A stretch of DNA of 63,322 nt from positions 1-63,322 of the IMG/VR virus record IMGVR_UViG_3300022680_000066; one strand, written 5' to 3'. The notes below the pieces were generated by a model. The model was not told where the DNA came from. It was given only the letters and a program-made list of their open reading frames with translations, and searched no databases. Positions 33,236-42,010 of this stretch are shown here, piece after piece. The stretch's first letter is position 1, and every line of letters begins with the position of its first letter. This stretch comes from a virus. The translations under genes were made by a program, and so were the position numbers.

Positions 33236-34127
33236 TGGCTACTCCTCTGATAATAGTTGCGTCAGCTACACCTAGTACCTGTGTAGCGCTGCTAATGCCA
33301 GGATCTGTTATGATAGGAACAACAACAGATGCGTCAATAAGTTGCGCAGATTCACCAAATACAATAGTTGATGTGCCACTAAGAGCGCCCGAACCAACCA
33401 ACTGAACCGATTCACCAAAACTCAGTGTCGATGTTCCTGAGACTGCGCCAGACGAAATACCACTCAACTGAGCCGATTCGCCAAACAGCAAATCTGCCGA
33501 GCCACTCAACGTTCCATCAGCAACCAGCTGAGCCGACTCACCAAATGTCAAAGTCGACGTACCACTCAGTATCCCACCCGAAGACAACTGGGCAGACTCA
33601 CCGAATACAATCGTTGACGTACCGCTCAATTGCCCATCTGCAATTAACTGGGCAGATTCACCAAACAGCACTGCAGCAGTACCACTGATTGCGCCATCTG
33701 TCAGCCCTGATAACTGAGCCGATTCGCCAAACACAACCACAGAACTACCGGATAAGGCTCCGTCAGCCAAAAGCTGAGCAGACTTACCAAACAAGACTGG
33801 AGCTGTTCCGGCTAAAGCACCTGAAGCAATAAGCTGTGCTGACTCACCCACGATCAGGGAAGAAGTCCCTGCAACAGCTCCCGTGCCACTCAGCTGTGCT
33901 GATTCGCCAAACACTACAGCGGAACTACCACTCAGCTGTCCTGCTCCCTGCAGCTGAGCTGACTGGCCAACAGAAATAGCACACGTACCACTCAAGCTAC
34001 CTGTAGCAGTCAGCTGAGCAGACTCAGCAAAACTTACCGCTGCGGTTCCAGAGATGGCACCAGCAGCCGCAACGGCCGAAAGAACTATCGGCCGAATGCT
34101 GCGGTAATTAAAGCGACGACGAAACAC
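33219..34127 (-). CDS. Solenoid-like repeat protein (twelve 20-residue FGESAQL repeats)
   Basis: A 302-residue protein. After a basic N-terminus (MFRRRFNYRSIRP) it has twelve copies of a 20-residue unit, consensus STxVFGESAQLxADGxLSGT; copies 6 and 10 have two extra residues. The last 40 residues are unique. Regular spacing of FGESAQL suggests a beta-solenoid with stacked Gln/Ser ladders. It overlaps the next gene. No known family; tail fibre or virion decoration by position. The first codon is GTG. Confidence 0.65.
   Translation of the reverse strand: MFRRRFNYRSIRPIVLSAVAAAGAISGTAAVSFAESAQLTATGSLSGTCAISVGQSAQLQGAGQLSGSSAVVFGESAQLSGTGAVAGTSSLIVGESAQLIASGALAGTAPVLFGKSAQLLADGALSGSSVVVFGESAQLSGLTDGAISGTAAVLFGESAQLIADGQLSGTSTIVFGESAQLSSGGILSGTSTLTFGESAQLVADGTLSGSADLLFGESAQLSGISSGAVSGTSTLSFGESVQLVGSGALSGTSTIVFGESAQLIDASVVVPIITDPGISSATQVLGVADATIIRGVASARVI
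33332..34082 (-). repeat. 60-bp tandem coding repeats (12 copies)
   Basis: Twelve tandem units of 60 bp (two of 66 bp) encoding the FGESAQL repeats. The most conserved block is GESAQL; the DNA has diverged at third positions, so the array is old or under protein-level selection rather than freshly amplified. Confidence 0.85.
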
Positions 34128-34138
34128 GAAAACGCTCT

Positions 34139-34588
34139 TTAGTCAAGGGTTACGTTGAGAGCATTTATCGCAAACTCAGGCGTAATGCCGCTGCTAATAG
34201 CCAAACCAGAATCAAGTGCGCCAGAGAAATTCAGAGTTCCTGCACCTGAAGAATTTGCTCCGATACCAAAGTGCGTAGCTGTCTCAGATCCACCTGTTGC
34301 TTGAGGGAAAGAAATAGCAGCATCGTTTGTAGCTACAGCTGGATCAGCCGTTGTAACTGTCCACCCAGCCGTCGATCTGGCTACCGCAACGCGAGCATAA
34401 CTGGTGTACGCACATTCGTTAGTAGTCTGACTCCCAGTCTCTCCTGGATCACCCGTATGCAAAGAAATATAAAACGAACCTGCTACAGTTGATCCCTGCA
34501 GCCCTGCAGCATCACCCACATTCGTATGATCTGCATTTTCAAAATAAAGCGACAATACCGCAGCCGCTGTTGCATTAGTTGCTGACAT
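34139..34588 (-). CDS. Phage virion protein (LHTGDPGETG family)
   Basis: A 149-residue protein with the recurrent phage motif SFYISLHTGDPGETGSQTTN followed by YARVAVAR, and AINALNVTLD at the end. This family occurs among tail and decoration genes of many phages; role not known. AGGAGG precedes the ATG. It probably forms a beta sandwich. Confidence 0.7.
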   Translation of the reverse strand: MSATNATAAAVLSLYFENADHTNVGDAAGLQGSTVAGSFYISLHTGDPGETGSQTTNECAYTSYARVAVARSTAGWTVTTADPAVATNDAAISFPQATGGSETATHFGIGANSSGAGTLNFSGALDSGLAISSGITPEFAINALNVTLD

Positions 34589-34592
34589 TCGT

Positions 34593-35075
34593 CTAGCCTC
34601 CTATTTCTTCAAAAGTAACATGACCGCTCATGGTGATTGAATCTGTAGGTGTATCATCCAGAGAGAGTGTCCATCTGTCAGATGGAGAAATTGTTGGATA
34701 TGTTTCAGGTGTGTAGATCTTTTCCATCCCAACTCTCACATTCCAGCCGTACTGTTCAAGAATATCCAGCACGCCTGTACCAACAGCCATTCGAGTGGTA
34801 TTGTTTGCCTCTACCGTTGACGACGCAGCCCCATCACCGTTGTCTATTGGTTGCGGTGTCAGAGTCGATCCGCCTGAGCCACTCGTGACAGTACCGTCAC
34901 CCCGTACAGTTTCAATCCGCAAAATCTCATCTTCAGCATCACCTGCGTCAGTGTTCTGTAGGATAGACCAGTTATGTATCCTTACAATACCTGTCGATGG
35001 AGCCACAATCTCAAACAAGTCCTGTGCAGCAGTAACCGCTACTTCGTTGAACTGAGCAATGTATATTCTGCCCAT
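34593..35075 (-). CDS. Virion-associated beta protein
   Basis: A 160-residue protein beginning MGRIYIAQFNEVAVTAAQDL, beta-rich with ILEQYGWNVRVG near residue 110 and a FEEIGG terminus. Similar proteins are common beside fibre and decoration genes in marine and soil phages. GAGGTG precedes the ATG. Function unknown beyond probable virion location. Confidence 0.6.
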   Translation of the reverse strand: MGRIYIAQFNEVAVTAAQDLFEIVAPSTGIVRIHNWSILQNTDAGDAEDEILRIETVRGDGTVTSGSGGSTLTPQPIDNGDGAASSTVEANNTTRMAVGTGVLDILEQYGWNVRVGMEKIYTPETYPTISPSDRWTLSLDDTPTDSITMSGHVTFEEIGG

Positions 35076-35078
35076 ATA

Positions 35079-35261
35079 TCACCTCGTTAATAGTGTGTTC
35101 ATGTTGCTGTATGTGTTTCTTTTCAGTGCGCTTGGCGGCAGTGATTTAGCCTGCACAGCTGCCTGCTGCTCATTGATAAAAGCGTTGAACAATGAGGGAT
35201 ACTGTCTAGAGCCCTGCTCATTGATAACACAGTTAAACGGAGTCTGATATTGCTTAGCCAT
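35079..35261 (-). CDS. Small hypothetical protein (60 aa)
   Basis: A 60-residue protein with two similar segments, TPFNCVINEQGSRQYPS and SLFNAFINEQQAAVQAK, i.e. an internal FNxxINEQ duplication. The start overlaps the upstream stop (TAATG), which supports expression. Function unknown. Confidence 0.6.
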   Translation of the reverse strand: MAKQYQTPFNCVINEQGSRQYPSLFNAFINEQQAAVQAKSLPPSALKRNTYSNMNTLLTR

Positions 35262-36607
35262 TACGAGACAACCAACAAAGGATCAACATAAAGTGTCTCC
35301 GGACTAGCAGAGAAACGTTTCATAAAGTGTACACGCGCATAAGCCAACCCACTAAAGTCCGGTGTAAGTGTGGCAGAAAGCTTCTGTGCGTTACTTGCTC
35401 CAGTTCCCCAACTGCTTGTCGCATCATCAGTAATAGCTGTAGTGCTTCCATTCACAATATCCCCGTCAATAGTAAAGTCGTGTTTTGTTGTGCCACCGTC
35501 GTCTGGGGTCAAGATCTCCAAACGAACATCGTCTGTATTATAATCGCTAGCTCCGCTGTTCGCAATATGCACGGTAAACGTCTTCGATGTTGAACCGTCT
35601 CCGTCAACCCAAACAGGAAACCATTTAGTGGTTAGTCCTATTCCGCACTCATTCGTAGAATCAACATTCGGAGTTAGCGCCAAAGAGAAACCACCGTCTG
35701 CGCCATCATCAGCTCCGTCTGTGCGAACAGCTGTTATTTCATGAGCAACAGTACCAGCTAAAGAGTATTTTTCGTAGTCCCTAACACTTTCTCCAGTTCC
35801 CAACGCAGTCTCATTACTGCTGCCGACAGTTTCTATATAAACCAAGTTGCTGTTCGGCAACCCAGTTGCAATTGTCATGCTTGCAGGAAGCGAACAGTTC
35901 GCCACCTTAATAAATCCACCTTTCCATGAACCTGCGTTTACCAGTGTGCTTCCTGCGTTAGTAAGGTCGACACCAAACAACCTGGCTGTACCTATCCAAC
36001 CTGTATTAGTAAACAAGTAAGTAGGAGATGTTCCAGAAATTAAACCGCCATACAATTCTATTGCGTTTCCACTATTCATCAAGATATAGGAACTTGCTGA
36101 ACCAATCGCTAAATCACAATTCTTGCCAACAAAAATACTGCCACTAGTACTTAGAAAGAAGATACCGCCAAAACTTATCTCCGAATTAATTGCATATATT
36201 TGCGAATTACCAGACTGTGTGTAACGGTCAACAGATACTATACGTATGCCAGCCATGTGTAAAGTGCCAGCTAGGTTGATATCGTTACCTGATCCTGTAC
36301 ACTCAAAAATCGGAAGATTATCTGTCCCTCTTGTGCAGATGTCTGAATCAGTCGGTGGCTCAGCTGTCGTCGTACTTACCACACCGATAAGAAACGTAGT
36401 ATTTGATTTTGTACCAGGACTCGTAAGAGTACGAGTAGATGCTGCTGTATCCTTGTTAGTCGCTGAGGAATCTGTCTTTACAAAGCAACGACCACCGGCA
36501 CCAGCCTGAGTCAAGCCAGTTTGTATAGAGCTAGTAGCTTTAGCCCAAGTATCATAGGGGCTCGTAGCGGAGCCCCCACCAGTCAGGTCTACATAAGTAT
36601 CTGCCAT
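35261..36607 (-). CDS. Tailspike- or decoration-like beta-helix protein
   Basis: A 448-residue protein. Residues about 100-250 look like a right-handed parallel beta-helix (alternating short hydrophobic and Gly/Asn turns such as LHMAGIRIVSVDRYTQ and GIFFLSTSGSIFVGKNCD). Residues about 280-448 form a beta-sandwich (KTFTVHIANSGASDYNTDDV). Could be a receptor-binding or polysaccharide-binding tailspike; no catalytic residues can be assigned. TAATG overlap with the holin gene. Confidence 0.6.
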   Translation of the reverse strand: MADTYVDLTGGGSATSPYDTWAKATSSIQTGLTQAGAGGRCFVKTDSSATNKDTAASTRTLTSPGTKSNTTFLIGVVSTTTAEPPTDSDICTRGTDNLPIFECTGSGNDINLAGTLHMAGIRIVSVDRYTQSGNSQIYAINSEISFGGIFFLSTSGSIFVGKNCDLAIGSASSYILMNSGNAIELYGGLISGTSPTYLFTNTGWIGTARLFGVDLTNAGSTLVNAGSWKGGFIKVANCSLPASMTIATGLPNSNLVYIETVGSSNETALGTGESVRDYEKYSLAGTVAHEITAVRTDGADDGADGGFSLALTPNVDSTNECGIGLTTKWFPVWVDGDGSTSKTFTVHIANSGASDYNTDDVRLEILTPDDGGTTKHDFTIDGDIVNGSTTAITDDATSSWGTGASNAQKLSATLTPDFSGLAYARVHFMKRFSASPETLYVDPLLVVS

Positions 36608-36930
36608 TAGAAAGGCCCATCCTGTTTAGTTGCGCCTGTAATACGAGCGCGGATTGCACCAAATACTGCAGCAACCAAGTCAGTCGCACCTATTCCACCC
36701 AAGATGGAAATCGCAAAATGTTTAGTAGGGTCATCAGACATAGAAGTCCAAGTCCACAAATACACCACTACAGCAAAAATCGCAGAAAGCACAAAAAGAG
36801 CCACAACCCTTTTCATGCTGATTTTATCCCCAGACCAAATGTGCCAAGCAATAGCACCGGCCCCAGCGGTTGCACCAAGATATAGCATATCAAAAATCTC
36901 AATAAACTTATATGAACCCTCGAACTGCAT
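36607..36930 (-). CDS. Putative holin
   Basis: A 107-residue protein with three hydrophobic segments (about 15-32, 40-60 and 72-92) and a short charged C-terminus, typical of small holins (LydA/phage_holin-like). It would form membrane lesions timing lysis. AAGGA precedes the ATG, and a 75-bp AT-rich gap lies upstream. No endolysin gene is adjacent, which is unusual. Confidence 0.6.
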   Translation of the reverse strand: MQFEGSYKFIEIFDMLYLGATAGAGAIAWHIWSGDKISMKRVVALFVLSAIFAVVVYLWTWTSMSDDPTKHFAISILGGIGATDLVAAVFGAIRARITGATKQDGPF

Positions 36931-37005
36931 AGCGCATCCTTTAGTAAATTAATGTTTTGTTAGTTGTTGATTAGTTATTAATTATGATAATACACAGTAA
37001 TGTAA
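36931..37005 (-). promoter_or_regulatory. AT-rich gap upstream of the holin, possible leftward promoter
   Basis: The longest AT-rich gap inside the late operon (75 bp). On the minus strand it contains TATTAT and TAATTAATAACTAAT stretches that could serve as -10 elements, but no good -35 at the proper distance. Could allow separate timing of holin expression. Weak evidence. Confidence 0.25.
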
Positions 37006-37749
37006 TTAGCTGGCCTCCGTATTGCTGGTTGGAACCGTGCCAATTGTATTGCCACCTGGCTGAGCAAAGAACGAGCCAGTAGGCAAAGGCAACACTCGGT
37101 CCGTCCGGCGAGTAGCTGTCTGCAAAGCGGTCTGGGCAGACCCAATATATTTCGTCCACTTGGTTGCGTACAACACAGCCCGATTTATGTCATAAATCTC
37201 CAGATCCGGGATATCAAACAAATAAGCCAAGGCACCATAAACAAGTCCTGTATGATAAGCACTAGGTATTTCCGCCTCAACATCTGGAGCTGCTTCCAGA
37301 TCCATCTGTGTAGGCAGTGTGTACCGTTCGACAGTAATATTGCCGCTGCTATCTGGTTGAGGAACCAACCGAGCAGCCAACGGGCCATAGTCTGTTACGA
37401 TAAATTTTGGTGTACCTGTTGCCGTGCGCCAAGCAGAGAATCGCGCAGAATCTTCCGACCCATTCAGCTCAAAGTGACCATGATCCAACTCATGCTGCGT
37501 GACGCGACGAAGAGGTGTGCCACCCAATTCAGCACCGATTATCCAGACAGTCCCGGCCGCAGGAGTAACATATGAATCGCCACTAGTGTATGCCACAGGA
37601 CCAGAAGCAAATATGCACAAAGTCTCTGTAGCAAACTCATTCTGAGCTGCATTCAGAGCCTCAACAACAAGATCTTCGTCTAGAGAAGTCTTGCCAACAA
37701 GATCATCAAGCTTGCGCCGAACAGCCGTGATTAATTCTGCAAGTGTCAT
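37006..37749 (-). CDS. Head-tail adaptor protein, second copy type (P22 gp4-like)
   Basis: A 247-residue protein starting with the helical pattern MTLAELITAVRRKLDD, followed by VVEALNAAQNEFATETLCIF, as in podovirus adaptors (gp4/DUF6682-like) that bind the portal. It overlaps the other adaptor gene by four bases (ATGA). Its position after capsid genes is standard for connector proteins. Confidence 0.65.
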   Translation of the reverse strand: MTLAELITAVRRKLDDLVGKTSLDEDLVVEALNAAQNEFATETLCIFASGPVAYTSGDSYVTPAAGTVWIIGAELGGTPLRRVTQHELDHGHFELNGSEDSARFSAWRTATGTPKFIVTDYGPLAARLVPQPDSSGNITVERYTLPTQMDLEAAPDVEAEIPSAYHTGLVYGALAYLFDIPDLEIYDINRAVLYATKWTKYIGSAQTALQTATRRTDRVLPLPTGSFFAQPGGNTIGTVPTSNTEAS

Positions 37750-38393
37750 ACCATTGCCCCCGCACTACCGATAGAGGGAAGATACCGGCTAGTAAAAGCC
37801 TTTCGAAGGGGAGGCAGGAAGTTTGTGATCTCCTGCATCGCAGACTGGCTCATAGGATGGTCAGGTCGAAGACTCACAGCAATCTTCAGCGCCTCATAAA
37901 GAACAACCTTGTGGTATTCCTCTTCCCACAAAGGCTCGTCAGTTCCGGCAGTCATTTCCGTAGGGCGCAACCAACGATCAGCGTAGATAACATATATCCC
38001 ATCTGGCTCAGGATCAACCTTCCAACTCTGGTCAGGATTCTTAATCAACCACTGAGGTGGGCCAGGAGAGAGCTCAGCCGACCGCTGCTCATACTCCCAA
38101 TCCTGATAGGTTTTCATGATCAACGGTTGACGGGCAGTCGTACCATCTTTAATATAATACAGGGATTGTTGGTCAAGATATTTAACAAGTGTTGATGTAT
38201 AATCAGCCGTGCCAGCCACAGTAGTAATGAAAGAATCTCGCACATGATGAAATCCCCATTGGTCAGACTCAAGTTGAATAGCCATATACGCAGTGTTGAT
38301 CCAGCCCTCAATCAGGTTAGATGAATACGTATATGGCTCTTCTTCGTCACCAATCCTGACGCGAATCTGCCTTTTAATCTCATCACGATCCAT
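37746..38393 (-). CDS. Head-tail adaptor protein (P22 gp4-like)
   Basis: A 215-residue protein with the adaptor-type N-terminus DEIKRQIRVRIGDEEEPYTY then LIEGWINTAYMAIQLESDQW and a C-terminal helical domain (EEEYHKVVLYEALKIAVSL). These proteins form a ring below the portal. Two consecutive adaptor-like genes occur in some podoviruses. The call is from pattern and position. Confidence 0.65.
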   Translation of the reverse strand: MDRDEIKRQIRVRIGDEEEPYTYSSNLIEGWINTAYMAIQLESDQWGFHHVRDSFITTVAGTADYTSTLVKYLDQQSLYYIKDGTTARQPLIMKTYQDWEYEQRSAELSPGPPQWLIKNPDQSWKVDPEPDGIYVIYADRWLRPTEMTAGTDEPLWEEEYHKVVLYEALKIAVSLRPDHPMSQSAMQEITNFLPPLRKAFTSRYLPSIGSAGAMV

Positions 38394-38398
38394 GACAA

Positions 38399-38854
38399 TT
38401 ACATACTCTTGTTACGGATGCTCTCATACCACGCATCACCTTTAGGATTCTTATCCCGATACTGATGTGGGTAGCGCAGTATCTTATTCATCTGGTTGAT
38501 GTCAGAGGTCGAGCCATCAGAATTTTTCTTGTAACCAAAATTCCAGCTCTCCCGCTTAGCGCGAGCAATAATCTCCAACACGAAGCGAGGACATGTGCGC
38601 CATTGGCCGCGCATGAAGAAGTAAGGCTTCCCATTGACAGTAATTGTCACAAGCCGAGTTGTGTCATTTGGATTCTGCGTATCCATAAGCATGACCTCAA
38701 CCTTCTCGTGCATGAAAGCCAAGTCGCTCGCATACTTAGCAGTTGCCTCATTATCCTGCACGACAATCGGCTGAGTAACACCGTCGTCCTCATGAACAGT
38801 CTCGTCCAAACCCACTTTGGGCTTGTTGTCACTTTCTTTCTCAATTGTAGCCAT
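38399..38854 (-). CDS. Virion-associated hypothetical protein
   Basis: A 151-residue protein with an acidic N-terminus and a conserved-looking core (LVTITVNGKPYFFMRGQWRT, FVLEIIARAKRESW, PHQYRDKNPKGDAWYESIR). I recall similar proteins beside capsid genes in podoviruses with N4-gp56-type capsids, but they have no assigned role. It follows a hairpin that separates it from the decoration-like gene. Confidence 0.6.
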   Translation of the reverse strand: MATIEKESDNKPKVGLDETVHEDDGVTQPIVVQDNEATAKYASDLAFMHEKVEVMLMDTQNPNDTTRLVTITVNGKPYFFMRGQWRTCPRFVLEIIARAKRESWNFGYKKNSDGSTSDINQMNKILRYPHQYRDKNPKGDAWYESIRNKSM

Positions 38855-38865
38855 AGTATTTGGTA

Positions 38866-38884
38866 AGGGAAACCGGGCTTCCCT
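38866..38884 (-). terminator. Possible attenuator hairpin after the capsid block
   Basis: AGGGAA (38866-38871), 7-nt loop, TTCCCT (38879-38884), in the 43-bp gap between the capsid-associated genes and downstream connector genes. No U tract follows, so it may stabilise or attenuate the abundant capsid transcript rather than terminate it. Confidence 0.4.
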
Positions 38885-38897
38885 CCTCCGTAGTTAA

Positions 38898-39245
38898 TTA
38901 ACCCCAGGCTTCCCAGACGACATCATCATCATCTGTTTCAAGCCCGACAGTAGCAACGACCACATCAAAGCTCTTGCCATCAGAACCTACTGTGATACCC
39001 ACATCTGCATAAGTCGTGGTGCCTGCTGCAACCTGCAACAGCCCCTCAACATTGCTCGTACCTAGAGCAGAGTCAACAAACAGCGTTGCATCTACACGAT
39101 CAGTCAGGTTAATGACCCGAATCTTCTTCGGCGTGAACCCCAAGGTGATTGAAAAGTCTGCAGCCGTCCGAGTACCAGTACGAGTACCAGTTGAATACTG
39201 ACCCTCATTGGCTGCAAAGTTATGTTGTGCGCTGGCTAGTGCCAT
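38898..39245 (-). CDS. Capsid-associated beta protein
   Basis: A 115-residue protein with Thr/Val/Ala-rich beta strands (DFSITLGFTPKKIRVINLTD, GLLQVAAGTTTYADVGITVG), typical of small decoration proteins. Located two genes after the major capsid gene. GAGG precedes the ATG. Decoration role inferred. Confidence 0.55.
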   Translation of the reverse strand: MALASAQHNFAANEGQYSTGTRTGTRTAADFSITLGFTPKKIRVINLTDRVDATLFVDSALGTSNVEGLLQVAAGTTTYADVGITVGSDGKSFDVVVATVGLETDDDDVVWEAWG

Positions 39246-39278
39246 AATAATTTACCTCATCAAGTCAAACAACCAGAA

Positions 39279-39860
39279 TCAAGAAACACTCTTGCGAGTG
39301 TATTCGATCCAGACAGCATAAATATAAACGGCATCTCCGTCATTGGTGCCGCCAAGAGACAGGACAACTGTCAGTCCGCCAGGAGCAGCCAGTACACCAT
39401 CAGCTCCACAAGTAAAGACCAGTTCACTTGCGGCCTCAGTAATAGCTGTTGCCGCAGTGTCTTGGATGTCTGCGTTTGCTACGTCACCTACAGCAACAGG
39501 ATAGACCTCACAATCTAAGGTCAGAACATCCAAAGCAGCTGCTTTACCCACGAGCGCATGAACAGTAATGTCTTCGTCTGAATCCAAATCCTGCGGAACA
39601 GCAACAGAGAAGCCAAGCGATTCACCGGCAGTCGCATTGACAGGAATCATGATAACCTGCTCTTTATTAGCAAGCTGGGCATAGCCCGCAACAGTTGTCG
39701 CCTGCTTTAAAAGAGCCGTACCGTCTTCCTGGGTGATTGAGCCAAGAGCAATAGGGATCGTGCCTTTCTGCGTCCCCTCCAAATACTGGCGGAGTGCTTC
39801 GGCTCCGCCAGCAGGGAGGTGAGATTGCAGGGCACTCATTGTTTCATTGAGTGATGCCAT
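39279..39860 (-). CDS. Capsid-associated protein, possible decoration protein
   Basis: A 193-residue protein starting MASLNETMSALQSHL at 39860; this ATG has GAGGA upstream, and the longer frame from 39902 would run into the capsid gene. A short helical N-terminus is followed by a beta-rich body (EQVIMIPVNATAGESLGFSV, DAVYIYAVWIEYTRK). Directly downstream of the major capsid gene. Confidence 0.6.
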   Translation of the reverse strand: MASLNETMSALQSHLPAGGAEALRQYLEGTQKGTIPIALGSITQEDGTALLKQATTVAGYAQLANKEQVIMIPVNATAGESLGFSVAVPQDLDSDEDITVHALVGKAAALDVLTLDCEVYPVAVGDVANADIQDTAATAITEAASELVFTCGADGVLAAPGGLTVVLSLGGTNDGDAVYIYAVWIEYTRKSVS

Positions 39861-39865
39861 GGTTT

Positions 39866-40945
39866 TTAGTCCTCTGTTCCAACAAACGCAACAGCCATCC
39901 ATGCGTCATTGAGAACTGCTTGCGCCTGCCACGTAATACCACCAACATAGCCGCGTTGACCGAGAGGATCCGATTTGGACTCCTGATCCGGCCGAAGATG
40001 AGTAGCCTTCAACGCACTCTTGCCGCGCAGCGCAACCTGACCAAACGCATCACCGCCAGCCTTGCCTCGACCAATGCAGATCAACGGATACACGTCGATG
40101 TTCGTTGCATCGTCAGCCTTCGGCGTGGTGGAAGGTACCCACGAAGCAATGACTGCGCCTGCCCCGACTTGATAAGTCAGGATAGGATTGATAATGATAC
40201 GAAAGCGACCAAGAGCGCCAATTTCGTAATCAGGATCGAGCAGCTGCACATTCGAGCCATAGTCAGCTACCTTAGTAAAGCCGACAACATTCTCGAAAGT
40301 CTTCTCCATATCTGTGTGACAGTAGACGGGCCAAGACGCTTGCACACTCTGCGTACCATAGTTAGTGCCCGACTTCAGCATCTTGTTAACGGTGATGCCG
40401 TGCGCACCCAGAATAGCTCGAGAAATGTCCTGAAACAGTGCCTTCGTAGGCGGGCCATTGACAGTCGCCACAGAAACACCTGTGCCACCAAAGAACTGAT
40501 TAGTACAGCCCTTCATCTCGCCATAGACCATCATTTCACGAGCAAGCACCAGTCGAGCCGCGCACTGATCTTCCATCTCAGGAGGAACAGTGTTGCCCTC
40601 TTCATGCACGTATTTGAACTTGTCGGTGTAAGAATACAAGCACCCAATCTGCTGCAACGTGGTGCTGAGGGTTGTCCAAGCAATTGAATCCGGTGTAGGG
40701 GTTACGCCATCACTGATTAGGTGCTCATTGATAAAGGTTGTGTCGCCGCCAGCAGCAATCCACTGGTTGTCCACACCACCATAGGGAAGGAAACGCTTCC
40801 ACTCGATCAGCTCGGATTGATTCTGAGGAATCTCATCCATAGCGCCGACTTTGGTCAGCATTTCTTGTGCTTGTGCTTTCGCAAGAATACGGCCTTTAAA
40901 TTTCTCGTGCTGGCCGACCTGAGTTGTATAAGTTTGTCCAGTCAT
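39866..40945 (-). CDS. Major capsid protein, N4-gp56 family
   Basis: A 359-residue protein with the pattern of N4-gp56 capsid proteins: WKRFLPYGGVDNQWI, TPTPDSIAWTTLSTTLQQIGC, YTDKFKYVHEE, and near the C-terminus DPLGQRGYVGGITWQA. HK97-like fold by family. It forms the icosahedral shell. Its start overlaps the scaffold stop (TAATG), the usual scaffold-capsid order. Confident from several separate motifs and context. Confidence 0.87.
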   Translation of the reverse strand: MTGQTYTTQVGQHEKFKGRILAKAQAQEMLTKVGAMDEIPQNQSELIEWKRFLPYGGVDNQWIAAGGDTTFINEHLISDGVTPTPDSIAWTTLSTTLQQIGCLYSYTDKFKYVHEEGNTVPPEMEDQCAARLVLAREMMVYGEMKGCTNQFFGGTGVSVATVNGPPTKALFQDISRAILGAHGITVNKMLKSGTNYGTQSVQASWPVYCHTDMEKTFENVVGFTKVADYGSNVQLLDPDYEIGALGRFRIIINPILTYQVGAGAVIASWVPSTTPKADDATNIDVYPLICIGRGKAGGDAFGQVALRGKSALKATHLRPDQESKSDPLGQRGYVGGITWQAQAVLNDAWMAVAFVGTED

Positions 40946-41775
40946 TAGCTCATCTCTTTTATAACTTCATCGAATCCCGCTTGCATTGCCTCATCAGGGG
41001 TCAGAGGTTTTGGTTTCGGGGGCAGGTTTTTTCGACTGGAGGGCACTTGCCCGTTCTGCAGTCGTTGCGTTTGCTTGCCAGCATTAGCCGCACGATCCTC
41101 ATTAGTCTTGGCTTCCCACTTCTCAAACTGACGCAGGGCTTGTACATAAGGGGCACCGAACGAAAGAAGAGCTTGCTGGGTTTGATAACCCTGCTTAGTA
41201 TACCAAGATATAAAGTCTTTGTGCCGCTCTCCTTGCGGCTCAAATCTCCCGTCTTTCACAGGCGGAACAATATCCGCAAGCGCTTCAGGAGAATAAGCGC
41301 TCAATACCAGCTGTTGGCCCATCCAGTCCTGCATCTCAGTTTTCATAGGACTAAGATGCGGGCTTAGAGTGGCTTCATCCAAGGCTGATGTTTTAAATGC
41401 GTCCTGCAATAGTGGCCCAAGAACTTCTGCAAGTTTTGGGTCATAGGCTTCAAGTCCTTTTTGAATCTTTTCTGCATCAAAACTAGACTGCGTAGGCAGC
41501 CCCTTTTGATACTCATCAAATCGCCGAGTCAAATCTCCCAAACCGCCCTGCACACGGTTTTCCATAGCAGTCAGGTTGTCAGGTAGTTCACGAGCACGGG
41601 AGAGAATCCCATAAGCTGTCTCTTCGTCGAAGTCACGAATGAACGGCGCAGGCTCAGGCGGGTCGCCAGGATCGCCAGGTGGTTCAGGGTTGTTGGGGTC
41701 AATCAGGTTAGGGTCGTCAAGATTGCCGGGATCGCCAGGTGCAATCCCTGGATTGCTGTCATCGGGTTGTGACAT
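40945..41775 (-). CDS. Scaffolding protein candidate
   Basis: A 276-residue acidic, Pro/Asp-rich N-terminus (residues 1-50, with repeated PGDPG) followed by helical segments and a short C-terminus ending in a helix rich in K/E (LTPDEAMQAGFDEVIKEMS). Acidic, helical, located immediately before the capsid gene: typical of scaffolds. No cleavage motif seen. Confidence 0.7.
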   Translation of the reverse strand: MSQPDDSNPGIAPGDPGNLDDPNLIDPNNPEPPGDPGDPPEPAPFIRDFDEETAYGILSRARELPDNLTAMENRVQGGLGDLTRRFDEYQKGLPTQSSFDAEKIQKGLEAYDPKLAEVLGPLLQDAFKTSALDEATLSPHLSPMKTEMQDWMGQQLVLSAYSPEALADIVPPVKDGRFEPQGERHKDFISWYTKQGYQTQQALLSFGAPYVQALRQFEKWEAKTNEDRAANAGKQTQRLQNGQVPSSRKNLPPKPKPLTPDEAMQAGFDEVIKEMS

Positions 41776-42010
41776 TTTTCAGTTCCTCTTTGATATCTCT
41801 AATCAGCATTAAACAATGGAGGCGTTGGCCTCTAGCTAATTCAGTTTTCGTAGGGTCAAGTCCGGGCTTGGCTGTTTCCTCAGCTAAAATATTAGCATAA
41901 TTGTCCAAATATTGCAAAAGCTGTACGGGGTCAATACACTGGCCCTCACGCGGGCCAAGAAAGAAAGCCGCAGAGAGAGATGGCACGTTGGTTTTGGCTG
42001 CTACACTCAT
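41759..42010 (-). CDS. Small protein between portal and scaffold
   Basis: An 83-residue mostly helical protein (LLQYLDNYANILAEETAKPG). The start overlaps the portal stop (TGATG) and its end overlaps the scaffold start. Such small genes often encode chaperones or portal-associated peptides, but no family is recognised. Confidence 0.6.
   Translation of the reverse strand: MSVAAKTNVPSLSAAFFLGPREGQCIDPVQLLQYLDNYANILAEETAKPGLDPTKTELARGQRLHCLMLIRDIKEELKNVTTR

Noticed and set aside
39851-40687. 278-codon rightward frame opposite the major capsid gene
   Set aside because: Antisense shadow of the capsid gene; Arg/Ser/Leu-rich composition and no ribosome binding site.
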